From contig OY282420.1 in NCBI GenBank assembly GCA_958295955.1, positions 4,044,435 to 4,108,434 on the forward strand: a stretch of 64,000 nt of DNA, read 5' to 3'. Source of the DNA: an uncultured Bryobacterales bacterium. Lineage in GTDB: Bacteria > Acidobacteriota > Terriglobia > Bryobacterales > UBA6623. A program made the translations under genes and the position numbers. The notes beneath the pieces are model-generated. The model ran no database searches. It saw only the letters and a list, made by a program, of their open reading frames with translations, and was not told where the DNA came from. Below, in pieces: positions 8,973-17,521 of this stretch (position 1 is its first letter; each line of letters begins with the position of its first letter).

Positions 8973-10244
8973 ATGCGCATTGCCAAGAACACGTTCGGCG
9001 TGGGAGACCGCTTCGGCCGCCAGGCGAAGCCCCAGTTGCGGGCCTGCATGCTGGCCGCCGAGCAGGGAATCGAGGTCATCCCGACGTGGAACAAATCGCA
9101 CCGCGAGCACTTGACGGTCGGCTCCGAGCCTCCCGGCGTGCGCCGCGCCGCCGACGCCGCGGCGCGCGCCTTGCGCTGGGACAAGCCCTACTACGTCGAT
9201 GCCGACCACATCAATCTCGATACGGTCGACGGCTATCTCGACAGCGCGGATTTTTTCACCCTGGACGTCGCCTACGCCATCGGCAAGCCCGCCGCGCCGG
9301 CGGCCGTCGATGCGCTACTCGGCCGGCATCCGGAGTTGATCGGCCGCATCGAGATCGGCGGCATCGAGCAACCCTTCGAGACGACCCGCGAGGGCGTTGC
9401 CGCGATTGCCTCCCGGTACTTGTTCGCCGTGCAGGAAGCAGGCCGCATCTATCGCTATATCGAGTCAGCGAAAGGGGCGGAGAACTTCATCACCGAGGTT
9501 TCGATGGACGAGACCGACGATCCGCAGACGCCCGCCGAGTTGCTCGTGATTCTGGCCGCGGCCGCGGATGAAGGCATCCCCTTGCAGACCATCGCGCCGA
9601 AGTTCACCGGGCGTTTCAACAAAGGAGTGGACTATGCCGGGGACGTCGCGCAATTCAGCAAGGAGTTCGCCAACGATCTGGCCGTGATCGCCTGCGCCGT
9701 CGAACGCTACGGCCTGCCCGAGACGTTGAAGCTCAGCGTGCATTCCGGCTCGGACAAGTTCTCGATCTACGCGCCGATTCGGGAAGCGACGGCCAGGTTC
9801 GGCGCGGGCGTACACGTGAAGACGGCGGGCACGAACTGGCTCGAGGAGTTGATCGGCTTGGCCGAAGCGGGGGGCGGCGGCCTGGCGTTGGCCAAGGACG
9901 TTTACGCCGGAGCCTACGACGCGCGCGAGGCGCTGTGCGCGCCGTATGCCGCGGTGATCGATATCGATGCCGCGAAGCTGCCCTCTCCCGCCGAGGTGCG
10001 CACGTGGAGCTCGCGGCAATATACCGCGGCCCTGCGGCACGACCGGGCGAATGCGGACTTCAACGCAGACCTGCGGCAACTGCTGCACGTCGGCTACAAA
10101 ATTGCGGCGAAGATGGGCGCGCGGTACTTTGGCATGCTGGCCGAATGCGAAGAGTCGATTTCCAGGAACGTGACCGAAAATCTTTACCGGCGCCACATCG
10201 AGCCGCTGTGGGGCGCGCGCCGCGCGCCGGCGGAGAGCGAATAG
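8973..10244 (+). CDS. uxaE: Tagaturonate epimerase family protein (UxaE-like)
   Basis: This 423-residue protein matches my recollection of the UxaE family, which interconverts D-tagaturonate and D-fructuronate in bacterial galacturonate catabolism. It has the conserved start IAKNTFGVGDRFGRQ, then PTWNKSHREHL, YYVDADHINLDTVDGY, KFTGRFNKGVDYAGD, KLSVHSGSDKFSIY and a C-terminal ENLYRRHI. The many Asp and His residues in VDADHIN and HSGSDKF are likely metal ligands. It sits in the operon with a hexuronate-type transporter, a GntR/FCD regulator and two sugar-acid lyases. This is the strongest evidence that the operon handles galacturonate or a relative. No uxaC, uxaA or uxuA homologue appears in the window. 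Confidence 0.8.
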   Translation: MRIAKNTFGVGDRFGRQAKPQLRACMLAAEQGIEVIPTWNKSHREHLTVGSEPPGVRRAADAAARALRWDKPYYVDADHINLDTVDGYLDSADFFTLDVAYAIGKPAAPAAVDALLGRHPELIGRIEIGGIEQPFETTREGVAAIASRYLFAVQEAGRIYRYIESAKGAENFITEVSMDETDDPQTPAELLVILAAAADEGIPLQTIAPKFTGRFNKGVDYAGDVAQFSKEFANDLAVIACAVERYGLPETLKLSVHSGSDKFSIYAPIREATARFGAGVHVKTAGTNWLEELIGLAEAGGGGLALAKDVYAGAYDAREALCAPYAAVIDIDAAKLPSPAEVRTWSSRQYTAALRHDRANADFNADLRQLLHVGYKIAAKMGARYFGMLAECEESISRNVTENLYRRHIEPLWGARRAPAESE

Positions 10245-11323
10245 TGCGGACTCGCGGCCGTCGTCAAGCGGCATGGATTCTTCCTCTATGCCTGGCGGCT
10301 TGCTCGCATGGGCCGCAGTTCGTCGTCGAGCGGACCGCGAGCGTCGACGCTTCCGCCGTTCCCCTGTTGACGCTCAGGGACGAACGGGCCGGTATCGAGG
10401 CGGCGGTCGCGCCGTCGAAAGGCGGAGAGTTGAGCGGCCTCGCCGTGCGCCGCAACGGAGAATGGATCGAAACGCTCTACCGCGGGCGGGACTATTCTCC
10501 GGTGGACGGCTTCAAGGGCAAGGGGCCGTTTCTGTGGCCGGCGACAGGCCGCAATTTTCCGCCGGATCTCGAGGCGCGGCGGCGCGCGGGCGAAAGGTTC
10601 GACGACGGCTTCTGGGAATACGACGGCGCGCGGTTCCCGATGCCCATCCACGGCTTCGCGCAAAACGCCGCATGGAGCGTTGCCGAAGGGCCGGCGGCGG
10701 ACCCCGGCGGCGCCCGCGTACTGTTGCGTTTCGATGACGACGAGCGGACCCGCCAATGGTATCCGTTCGGCTTCCGCGCGGCGGTCGAGTACGTTCTGTC
10801 CGGGGGCAAGCTCGAGATGCGCTACGCCATCGCGGCCGACGAGGCGAATCGGGCGCCGATGTTTTTCTCGATCGGCAACCACATCGCCTTCAAGGCGCCG
10901 CTGATCGCCGGCGGCGATCCGGCGAAGATGACGCTGGCGACTCCTTCGAGCGTGGAGTTGCTCAAGACCGACTACGGGATTCCTACGGGAGAGACGCAGC
11001 CGCGCTCCTATGCCGGCGGGGTCGCGCTCGGCGAGTTGCCGCCGCTGAAGCCGATTTCGCTCGCGGGATATCCGCCGGGAGAAGACCCCTGGATCGAGTA
11101 CCGAGACCCGGCGGGACTGACCGTGCGCATGACGCACCATGCTTCGCAGGTCCCCGACGATCCGGTTGTGCTCTTCAATCTTTGGGGAGACCCGCGCGCC
11201 GGTTTTTACAGCCCCGAGCCCTGGGTCGGGTTGCAGAACTCGTTGGTCAGCCGCAAGGGGCTGATCTATCTGCGCCCCGGCAAGACGTTCCACTGGACCA
11301 TCGCCATTTCGTTTAGTGGGTAG
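10244..11323 (+). CDS. Lipoprotein aldose 1-epimerase family protein
   Basis: The GTG at 10244 uses the last base of the upstream TAG stop, so the two genes are coupled. The product starts with a basic, hydrophobic leader and a lipobox (CLAACSHG, Cys at about residue 20), which predicts an outer-membrane- or periplasm-facing lipoprotein. The rest resembles galactose mutarotase/aldose 1-epimerase: LRDERAGIEAAVAPSKGGEL, the MPIHGFAQNAAWSV active-site histidine segment and FFSIGNHIAFKAPL. It probably mutarotates sugars before uptake. Its last codons and TAG stop lie within a TAGTGGG heptamer array, so the original C-terminus may have been altered by the repeat. Confidence 0.8.
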   Translation: MRTRGRRQAAWILPLCLAACSHGPQFVVERTASVDASAVPLLTLRDERAGIEAAVAPSKGGELSGLAVRRNGEWIETLYRGRDYSPVDGFKGKGPFLWPATGRNFPPDLEARRRAGERFDDGFWEYDGARFPMPIHGFAQNAAWSVAEGPAADPGGARVLLRFDDDERTRQWYPFGFRAAVEYVLSGGKLEMRYAIAADEANRAPMFFSIGNHIAFKAPLIAGGDPAKMTLATPSSVELLKTDYGIPTGETQPRSYAGGVALGELPPLKPISLAGYPPGEDPWIEYRDPAGLTVRMTHHASQVPDDPVVLFNLWGDPRAGFYSPEPWVGLQNSLVSRKGLIYLRPGKTFHWTIAISFSG

Positions 11324-11355
11324 TGGGTAGTGGGTAGTGGGTAGTGGGTAGTGGG
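11314..11355 (+). repeat. Heptamer tandem array (TAGTGGG)6
   Basis: Six perfect head-to-tail copies of TAGTGGG run from inside the last codons of the lipoprotein epimerase gene into the intergenic region. The second copy supplies the gene's TAG stop codon. Because 7 is not a multiple of 3, gain or loss of a unit upstream of the stop would change frame, although any copy read in this frame offers the same TAG. Confidence 0.95.
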
Positions 11356-11382
11356 TAGCAAGACCCGTGGCTCACCACTTGA

Positions 11383-11430
11383 GGGGTAAGGGCCGCTCGC
11401 GGGGTAGGGGCCGCTCGCGGGGTAGGGCGG
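11383..11430 (+). repeat. 18-bp tandem repeat, about 2.6 copies, with rest of the intergenic gap
   Basis: Units starting GGGGTARGGGCCGCTCGC occur at 11383, 11401 and (partial) 11419. With the heptamer array they fill much of the 300-bp gap between the epimerase and polyphosphate glucokinase genes. The rest of the gap (to 11622) shows no gene. It contains TTAAAAT near 11593, a plausible -10 for the downstream kinase, and GGAGAGG further down as a weak ribosome-binding site. Confidence 0.85.
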
Positions 11431-11622
11431 CGCAGCCGGTCGGCCCCAAGGCCGCCGTCGTCCCCCCAAAAGGAACGGTAAAATATCTTGTCGGGCTTCC
11501 ATAAGCAGGCAGGCGGCCCGCCTCCGACAAGGGGAAACTACCGCGAAAGAACTGCCGGAGAGCGGGTTTTCTCTTTCTTCCCCGCTGCTCGTTAAAATGC
11601 TGAATGGAGAGGCGCGCTGACG

Positions 11623-12348
11623 ATGGGCCGACCGACGAACTCCCTGCGTACGCTGGCGATTGACATCGGCGGAACGGGACTCAAGATGATGACGCTCGAC
11701 CCGCGCGGCGAGCCGCTGAACGCGCGCGACCGCCGGCTCACGCCGGAAATGCCTACGCCCGGCGCGGTGCTGGCGGTTCTCGAAGCGATGATCGCCGCCC
11801 AGCCGGAATTCGACCGCGTGTCCGTCGGCTTCCCCGGAGTGGTGAGCGGCGGCGTTACGCAGACAGCCGTGAACCTGCACCCGGACTGGATAGGCTATGA
11901 GCTTGAGGCTGCGCTGCAGGCGCTTGCCGGCAAACCGACGCAGGTGGTCAATGACGCCGACATGCATGGCTTGGGCGTGATCGAAAGCGCCGGCGTCGAG
12001 TTGGTCATCACCTTGGGCACCGGCATCGGCTCGGCGTTGTACGTGGATGGAAAGTCGGTCGGCAATCTGGAGTTGGGGCACCACCCGTTCCGCAAAGACA
12101 AGACTTACGAGCAGTGCCTCGGCAACGCCGCGCTCGAAGCTTGGGGAGCGAAGAAATGGAATCGCCGGCTCGGGGAGGCGCTCGCGCTGTGGAGCTTTAC
12201 TTTCAACTACCGCGTGCTGTACCTCGGCGGCGGGAACACGCGCAAGATTCGCATCGAGTTGCCGGAAAATGTAAAAATAGTTCCGAATGTCGCCGGACTG
12301 TTGGGCGGCATCCGCTTGTGGGCCGCCGGCGCGGCCGGCGGAGCGTGA
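11623..12348 (+). CDS. ppgK: Polyphosphate glucokinase (ROK-like)
   Basis: This 241-residue kinase has the ATP/polyphosphate-binding segment LAIDIGGTGLKMMTLD, the substrate loop VSVGFPGVV, the catalytic Asp in VVNDADMHGLG, the phosphate motif TLGTGIGSALYVDG and LELGHHPF. Length and motif order fit strictly polyphosphate- or ATP-dependent glucokinases of the PpgK family. The enzyme would phosphorylate cytosolic glucose. It is preceded by its own possible -10 (TTAAAAT) and a 300-bp repeat-rich spacer, so it is probably transcribed independently of the upstream operon. Confidence 0.88.
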   Translation: MGRPTNSLRTLAIDIGGTGLKMMTLDPRGEPLNARDRRLTPEMPTPGAVLAVLEAMIAAQPEFDRVSVGFPGVVSGGVTQTAVNLHPDWIGYELEAALQALAGKPTQVVNDADMHGLGVIESAGVELVITLGTGIGSALYVDGKSVGNLELGHHPFRKDKTYEQCLGNAALEAWGAKKWNRRLGEALALWSFTFNYRVLYLGGGNTRKIRIELPENVKIVPNVAGLLGGIRLWAAGAAGGA

Positions 12349-12392
12349 AGCCGGGCGCCAAGCGCCCGCGCTTTTGCTGTACACTAATCACT

Positions 12393-12407
12393 GGCCGCGC
12401 AGCGGCC
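12393..12407 (+). promoter_or_regulatory. Hairpin before ribosome-binding site of the Gfo/Idh gene
   Basis: GGCCGC-GCA-GCGGCC is a perfect six-base inverted repeat. It lies directly before the AGGGAG ribosome-binding site and a few bases after a TACACT -10-like box (about 12380). It would fold in the 5' leader and may affect translation or mRNA stability. A terminator is less likely because no T-run follows. Confidence 0.35.
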
Positions 12408-12420
12408 GAAGGGAGACGAT

Positions 12421-13767
12421 ATGGATTCGACGAAACGATCCACGAGGCGTAAATTTCTTGCAGGGGCGGCTTCCACGACGCTCGGGTTTACGTTCGTTCC
12501 GAGCTCGGTGCTGGCGCGGCCGGCCCCGAGCGACCGCCTGAACCTCGGTCACATCGGCATCGGCGGCCGCGGGCGTCGCTTCCTGCGTCCGCTGGCGCAA
12601 CTGGACGAGAAGGTCGTTCCCTGGGAAAACCTCGGCGGGCAGGGCGACCGCTTTTTGCGGCCCGCGCTCTCGGTCGCGCTGTGCGACGTGGATTCCAGCC
12701 GATTGGACATGGCGGCCACGGTCGTCGGCGGCAAACCGCGGCTGTACAAGGATTTCCGGCGGCTGCTGGAGCAGAAGGACATCGATGCCGTGGTCATCGC
12801 CTCTCCCGATCACTGGCACGCCTTGATGACGATCATGGCCTGCCAGGCCGGCAAGGACGTGTACGTCGAGAAGCCGGCGGCCAAGACCGTCGAGGAAGGC
12901 CGGGCGATGGTCACGGCCGCCGAGCGCTACGGCCGCGTGGTGCAGGTCGGCTCGCAAGGGCGTTCGCAAGACCCGGCTTACCACGCCAAGCGCTACATCA
13001 ACAACGGCGGGATCGGCACGGTGCGCAAGGTGCTCTGCTGGCACTACGAGAATCCGCGGGGCGATTGGACGCCGGATGCGGCGCCGCCGACGCGGCTCGA
13101 TTACGACAAGTGGATCGGTCCGGCAAGGAGCATCCCCTACAACGAAACGCGCACGCACGGGCGGTTCCGCTGGATGCTCGATTTCGGCGGCGGGCAAATC
13201 CGCGACCGCGGCGCGCACGTGATGAGCGTGGCGCAGTGGATCATGGACGCCGACGACACCGGCCCGGTCAGCGTCGAGGCTGAGGGCGAGCCGCATCACG
13301 GCGGCATTTACGACTCGCCGCAACACATGAAGGTCACCTACGAGTTCAAGAACCCTGACTGGACGCTGGTCTGGGCGCAGCCGGGCGTCCCCTCGGAAGA
13401 GATCGAGGCGCAGTACGGCGCGGTGTACTGGGGCGACGATGGACGTCACTTGACCGTGACTTACGGCGACCGCCACACGACGGACACCGAGCAGAAGGCA
13501 AAGGACTTCAAGACGCCGTACGGCGGCGTGGAGGTCTTCCGCAGCCCCGGCCATTTTGAGAATTTCGAAGACTGCATCAAGTCCCGAAAAAAACCGATCA
13601 TGCACATCGAGTCGGCGCACCGCGTATCGACGCTTTGCATTCTCGGCAACATTTCATATCGACTGCGCCGCAAGTTGGAGTGGGACCCGGTCAACGAGCG
13701 CGTGCGCAACGATGACGAAGCGAATCGACTTTTGAGCCGGCCCGGACGCGGCCCCTGGCATCTGTAA
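12421..13767 (+). CDS. Tat-exported Gfo/Idh/MocA oxidoreductase
   Basis: This 448-residue protein starts with a twin-arginine leader (STRRKFLAGAASTTLGF). A Rossmann domain follows with LGHIGIGGRG, and the family hallmark EKPAAKTVEEG comes after the nucleotide-binding half. The C-terminal substrate domain has a large insert with FGGGQIRDRGAHV. Exported Gfo/Idh proteins are common in Acidobacteria and Planctomycetes and are thought to carry tightly bound NAD(P), acting on sugars in the periplasm. A GGGAG ribosome-binding site sits seven bases before the ATG. The HEAT-repeat gene follows by 18 bp, probably in the same transcript. Confidence 0.88.
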   Translation: MDSTKRSTRRKFLAGAASTTLGFTFVPSSVLARPAPSDRLNLGHIGIGGRGRRFLRPLAQLDEKVVPWENLGGQGDRFLRPALSVALCDVDSSRLDMAATVVGGKPRLYKDFRRLLEQKDIDAVVIASPDHWHALMTIMACQAGKDVYVEKPAAKTVEEGRAMVTAAERYGRVVQVGSQGRSQDPAYHAKRYINNGGIGTVRKVLCWHYENPRGDWTPDAAPPTRLDYDKWIGPARSIPYNETRTHGRFRWMLDFGGGQIRDRGAHVMSVAQWIMDADDTGPVSVEAEGEPHHGGIYDSPQHMKVTYEFKNPDWTLVWAQPGVPSEEIEAQYGAVYWGDDGRHLTVTYGDRHTTDTEQKAKDFKTPYGGVEVFRSPGHFENFEDCIKSRKKPIMHIESAHRVSTLCILGNISYRLRRKLEWDPVNERVRNDDEANRLLSRPGRGPWHL

Positions 13768-13785
13768 GGACAAGGAGCTTGAGCG

Positions 13786-14826
13786 ATGACGAACCCGATG
13801 AAAAGCAATCCGAAAAATGCCGTGAGTCTGCCGGCTGCGGCCGCCGCGGCGTTGGCGGCGGCCCAGGCGCGCGCCGCCGTGGCGGACGAGAAGTTTCTCG
13901 CGGCCATCGCGAGCGACGATGAAGATGCGGCCTACGCCGCCTGGTCCGTTGCCGAGCAAATGCCGCCGGAAGTGATTCCGGAACTCAGCAAGCTGGCGGT
14001 TGCCGAGCAGCCGTTGACGCGCAGGGCCGCCGGCGAGGCGCTGAACAACATCGTTCATTCCGTGGGCAAGTCAATCAATCCGGCCGGTTTCTCCGCGAAC
14101 GCCGGACGGCCGGACGACCCCGGAAAACAAAACCGCCGGCAGCAGATCACGGCGCAGTTGCTGAGTCTGCTCGACGGCAAGCGCAAGCAGCAGGAGAAAG
14201 TGACCGCGCTGCGGCAGTTGTCGCTGCTGGCGACCGTCGATCACGTGGACGCCGTCGCCCGGCACATCCGGGATGCGAATCTGCGCGAAGAAGTCGTGTT
14301 CTGTCTGGAGCGCATCCCCGGCAAAACGGCGGAGGAAGCTCTGGCGGCGGCCTTGCCGCAAGCGGAAGACGCCTTCAAGCCGCGCATCCTGGCGGCGCTG
14401 GGCCACCGCCGCGCCGAGGAAGCGGTGGGCGTCTGCCTGGAGGCGATGCGCTCTTCCGATGCGGAGATCGCCATGGCGGCCATGAAGGCGTTGGGCCGCA
14501 TCGGCGCGCGCACGGAAGGCGACGCGCAACTCCCGGACTTCGATGCGCTCTCGGATTGGCAGAAGGTCGAATACCGCGACAGCATGCTGCGTTACGCCGA
14601 CGCTCAGGTTGAAAGCGGCAATCCCCAAGAAGCGCAGCAGATCTACGAGGGGGCGTTAGCCCGCGAAGAAGAGCATTGGCAATGCGCGGGAATCGTCGGC
14701 TTGGCCAAGATCGGCACGGCGCAAGCGGCGGCGGCGATCTTTCCCAAGCTGAACAGCGGGAACAACACCGTGCGCATCACCGCCCGCAAGGCGTGGCGGG
14801 GGATGGCGGGGGCCGGGGCCGCCTGA
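13786..14826 (+). CDS. HEAT-repeat domain protein
   Basis: This 346-residue protein is almost entirely alpha-helical, with an Ala-rich N-terminus and repeated helical pairs such as LTRRAAGEALNNI, KPRILAALGHRRAEEAVGVCL and AEIAMAAMKALGRIGARTE. It ends WQCAGIVGLAKIGTAQAAAAIF then TVRITARKAWRG, matching HEAT/PBS-lyase repeats. These repeats mediate protein-protein contacts; no enzymatic residues are evident. No signal peptide is obvious. AAGGAG lies nine bases before the ATG. It follows the Tat-exported oxidoreductase closely, but a functional link is not shown. Confidence 0.75.
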   Translation: MTNPMKSNPKNAVSLPAAAAAALAAAQARAAVADEKFLAAIASDDEDAAYAAWSVAEQMPPEVIPELSKLAVAEQPLTRRAAGEALNNIVHSVGKSINPAGFSANAGRPDDPGKQNRRQQITAQLLSLLDGKRKQQEKVTALRQLSLLATVDHVDAVARHIRDANLREEVVFCLERIPGKTAEEALAAALPQAEDAFKPRILAALGHRRAEEAVGVCLEAMRSSDAEIAMAAMKALGRIGARTEGDAQLPDFDALSDWQKVEYRDSMLRYADAQVESGNPQEAQQIYEGALAREEEHWQCAGIVGLAKIGTAQAAAAIFPKLNSGNNTVRITARKAWRGMAGAGAA

Positions 14827-14905
14827 CGCGGCCGGTTGACCGCTTCAGGCCGGCGGCAAGGCCGCGCCGCAGACCCGTCGCGCAACTCTCTGCGCTATCC
14901 GCTAT

Positions 14906-16396
14906 TCACTGCGCGGGGGGCGCGCCCATTTCCTCGCTGTCGTTTTCCCGGGCGCGGGTGAAGGAACGCGCCGGTTGCTCCGTGCGCACCTGCTCCAGCC
15001 GGTAAACACCGTCCCAGGGGACGCTATTGCCGCGGGTGCCGATGAAATCGACGTCCCCGTCGCCGTCCAGATCGCGGGCGGCGAATTTGTCGAACATGCC
15101 GCGCTTGCGGCGCGAGACGTCGTGGCGCATCCACTGCTGCGCCGCATTGCCGGGGTGCTCAAACCAGGCCAGCCTGCCCAGCGGATCGTCCGCCGTGACC
15201 TCGGCGCCGTCATGGTCGCGCGGGCCGCGGCTGTAGCTGCCGGCGAAAATGTCCGGGTCGCCGTCGCCGTCGATGTCGGCAAGCTCGAACCCGGTCGCGC
15301 TGTCGGGCGCCATCGTTCCGACCCGGCGCAGGTTCCAGACGCCGGCAGGGTCGGCGGGCTGCTCCAGCCAGATCAGATTCGTGCGGCTCTCCGACAGCAC
15401 GATATCGGGGCGCCCGTCGCCGCTGAAGTCGTGGACGATGAAATTGAATCCGGTCACCGCCGCGCTGCCGGTCTTTCCGTCCTGCGCAGCGGTTTCGCCG
15501 ATGACGATCTCGTGCTCGACGAAGGCGATCTCCGGCCCGCCGGTATTTTCGAACCAGAAAATGCGCGACTCCCCGCGCGACCCGGCCAGCACGTCGAGGT
15601 CGCCGTCCGCATCGAGATCGACCGGCCGCGAGTTGATCGGGACGCGGACCTTGGTCAGCACGTGCTCCTTCCAGTTGCCGTCCAGCGGGTCTCCCTCGAT
15701 TTCATACCAACTGATGGCGTTGAGGGTTGTCTCCGCGGCATTGCCTGCCTGCGACCCCTTGTTGGGCGCAACGACCTCGGGTTTTCCATCGGCGTCGAAG
15801 TCGGCGAAGAACACGCGGATGAATGAGCCGCGATTGTTCGCCGCCTCGGGTATGACTCTTGCCCACTTGGCGCTGCGCGCGTCCTTGCCGGGGTTCTGGA
15901 AGTAGATCAGATGGGCCAGTTCGCAGGCGGCGACGATATCGGGATAGCCGTCCCCGTTGGCGTCGGCGATCGAGACGTCTTCGGCCGCTCCGGCTTCGGC
16001 CCCCTCGGCCAGGGTCGCCAATTCCCATTCGTCGGGATCGCCGGAGCCGAAGGCCAGGCGGATATGCCCGTCGGCGACGCCGTCGTAGGTCGTATCGGAC
16101 TCATGCACCGAAACGATGTCTTCGTGGCCGTCCAGGTCGAGATCGGCCATCGCCAGGCCGTCGCTGCCGGCGATGGCGACGCCGCCGACGGCAAGGTCGT
16201 CGATGATGTGCTCGCGCCAGGAGATGTAGGTTCCGTCAGCCGCGCGCGCCCGGCTCGGGGCGTCGGCGACTGTTTCGCTTGACGGGTCAGCGGGGGCGTC
16301 GGAGCCGCTTCCGCACCCGCCGGCCGCGAGCGCGAAAACGATTGCCGCCGCCGCCGATCGCCGTTGAGCGCGCCGCAAGATATTCATGTCTGACAT
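14906..16396 (-). CDS. FG-GAP/VCBS-repeat lipoprotein
   Basis: This 496-residue protein has a lipoprotein leader (FALAAGGCGSGSD, Cys about residue 28). Repeated calcium-binding style FG-GAP/VCBS blades follow, with DLDLDGHEDIV, DANGDGYPDIV, DFDADGKPEVV, DLDADGDLDVL, DFSGDGRPDIV, DIDGDGDPDIF and DLDGDGDVDFI. Such integrin-like propellers are extracellular binding modules. A second FG-GAP protein is at 46624-47754. It is convergent with the HEAT gene, and only 79 bp separate their stops. Confidence 0.85.
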   Translation of the reverse strand: MSDMNILRRAQRRSAAAAIVFALAAGGCGSGSDAPADPSSETVADAPSRARAADGTYISWREHIIDDLAVGGVAIAGSDGLAMADLDLDGHEDIVSVHESDTTYDGVADGHIRLAFGSGDPDEWELATLAEGAEAGAAEDVSIADANGDGYPDIVAACELAHLIYFQNPGKDARSAKWARVIPEAANNRGSFIRVFFADFDADGKPEVVAPNKGSQAGNAAETTLNAISWYEIEGDPLDGNWKEHVLTKVRVPINSRPVDLDADGDLDVLAGSRGESRIFWFENTGGPEIAFVEHEIVIGETAAQDGKTGSAAVTGFNFIVHDFSGDGRPDIVLSESRTNLIWLEQPADPAGVWNLRRVGTMAPDSATGFELADIDGDGDPDIFAGSYSRGPRDHDGAEVTADDPLGRLAWFEHPGNAAQQWMRHDVSRRKRGMFDKFAARDLDGDGDVDFIGTRGNSVPWDGVYRLEQVRTEQPARSFTRARENDSEEMGAPPAQ

Positions 16397-16462
16397 TGGA
16401 GCACAACTCCATGCCGCACGGCTCGATTTTCGAGGGCGTCTCCATCGGCAGCGCCGGCCGCC

Positions 16463-17410
16463 TCAAAATGCAAGCTGCTCGGGTGAGTTGCCCGCATCCA
16501 TTGCCCATATTTCGATGTCGGGGACTCCTGGGGGGAGATTACGGTTGACCACATCCAACACGATACGGGTACGATTCTTCACTTTAGCGCTGCGTTTGTC
16601 AGGGCCGAAGCAGACGGCGGCGCGGATGCCTCCGGTAAGGCGGGCGGCCGAGCGAGGGGGCAGCCCCAATTCCATACGCACATCGATCAGTTCCTGCAAC
16701 TTTTCCCGGACCTCTTCCAATGCGTTGTGCCACTCCCAGACGTACTGCAGAAGTTGCAACGGCGCGTAGTACACTTTGGCAGCCGAAGCCTCCTTGCATT
16801 CGATGAGCGCCAAGCGTCCATCCGAGTCAACTGCGAGTTGGTCGAGTTCGACGCCATCTTGTGGTGAAAGCTTTCCCCACCTACTACCGGCTTTCATGTT
16901 TTCTAATTCGGCGCGTACGCATTCTACTTCTGAAAACTCTCTGGATTGGTTCGGGAGCGCCGTATTTTCGTAGCGCAAGACGGCCTCTCGATCAAAGGAT
17001 AACCACGGATACATTACTCGAGACCACCTCAGTTGGACGGCGCCTTCTCCCTGGATGTACCTTGATTTCACCTTCACGCTGTTCAAGTAAGTATTGAGCG
17101 CATTGCCGAATCCTGACTCATTGGCGCTCCACCGGCGGAGCAGCGCTCGCGCGCATGGTTGCTCGCTGTAGGTCAAATGCGCACCTGCTTTCACGTTCCC
17201 GTTTTTGAGCCTTTGAACCGTCAGTAGTTTGGTGAGGCCGCAGTAAACGTGAATTTCGTCATCAGGGCGGAAATGCACGTCCAATTCGATATCCTTGTGT
17301 TTCCGCTTATTAAGGGCAAGTAACGGCTCAAGAAGACGTTTCGGTTGCAGAAGCGCCTGCAACTCCTTTGAAGGCGCTCGGTTGTAAGTAATCGATTGTG
17401 TGGTTGCCAT
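16463..17410 (-). CDS. PD-(D/E)XK nuclease-like protein
   Basis: This 315-residue protein has an uncharacterised N-terminal half. The C-terminal segment matches the restriction-endonuclease-like core: VELDQLAVDSDGRLALIECKEA, split here as ELDQLAVD (Asp) then ALIECKEAS (Glu-x-Lys), followed by a helix with QLLQYVWEWHNALEEV. The Asp, Glu and Lys fit the catalytic triad of PD-(D/E)XK enzymes. Base composition is less GC-rich than the flanks, which suggests acquisition. No methylase, helicase or other restriction gene is next to it. It could be a defence nuclease or a DNA repair accessory. The upstream strand carries TAGAGT four bases before the ATG. Confidence 0.65.
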   Translation of the reverse strand: MATTQSITYNRAPSKELQALLQPKRLLEPLLALNKRKHKDIELDVHFRPDDEIHVYCGLTKLLTVQRLKNGNVKAGAHLTYSEQPCARALLRRWSANESGFGNALNTYLNSVKVKSRYIQGEGAVQLRWSRVMYPWLSFDREAVLRYENTALPNQSREFSEVECVRAELENMKAGSRWGKLSPQDGVELDQLAVDSDGRLALIECKEASAAKVYYAPLQLLQYVWEWHNALEEVREKLQELIDVRMELGLPPRSAARLTGGIRAAVCFGPDKRSAKVKNRTRIVLDVVNRNLPPGVPDIEIWAMDAGNSPEQLAF

Positions 17411-17521
17411 ATGTACTCTAAAGTCGGTAACGGTTACGCATATAAACGGCCCAGTCTTTCAAGCCCGCTGCCTCGCAGATGTTGGCTATCAAGCGCTCCC
17501 GCCGGGCATTGCGACGCGACC

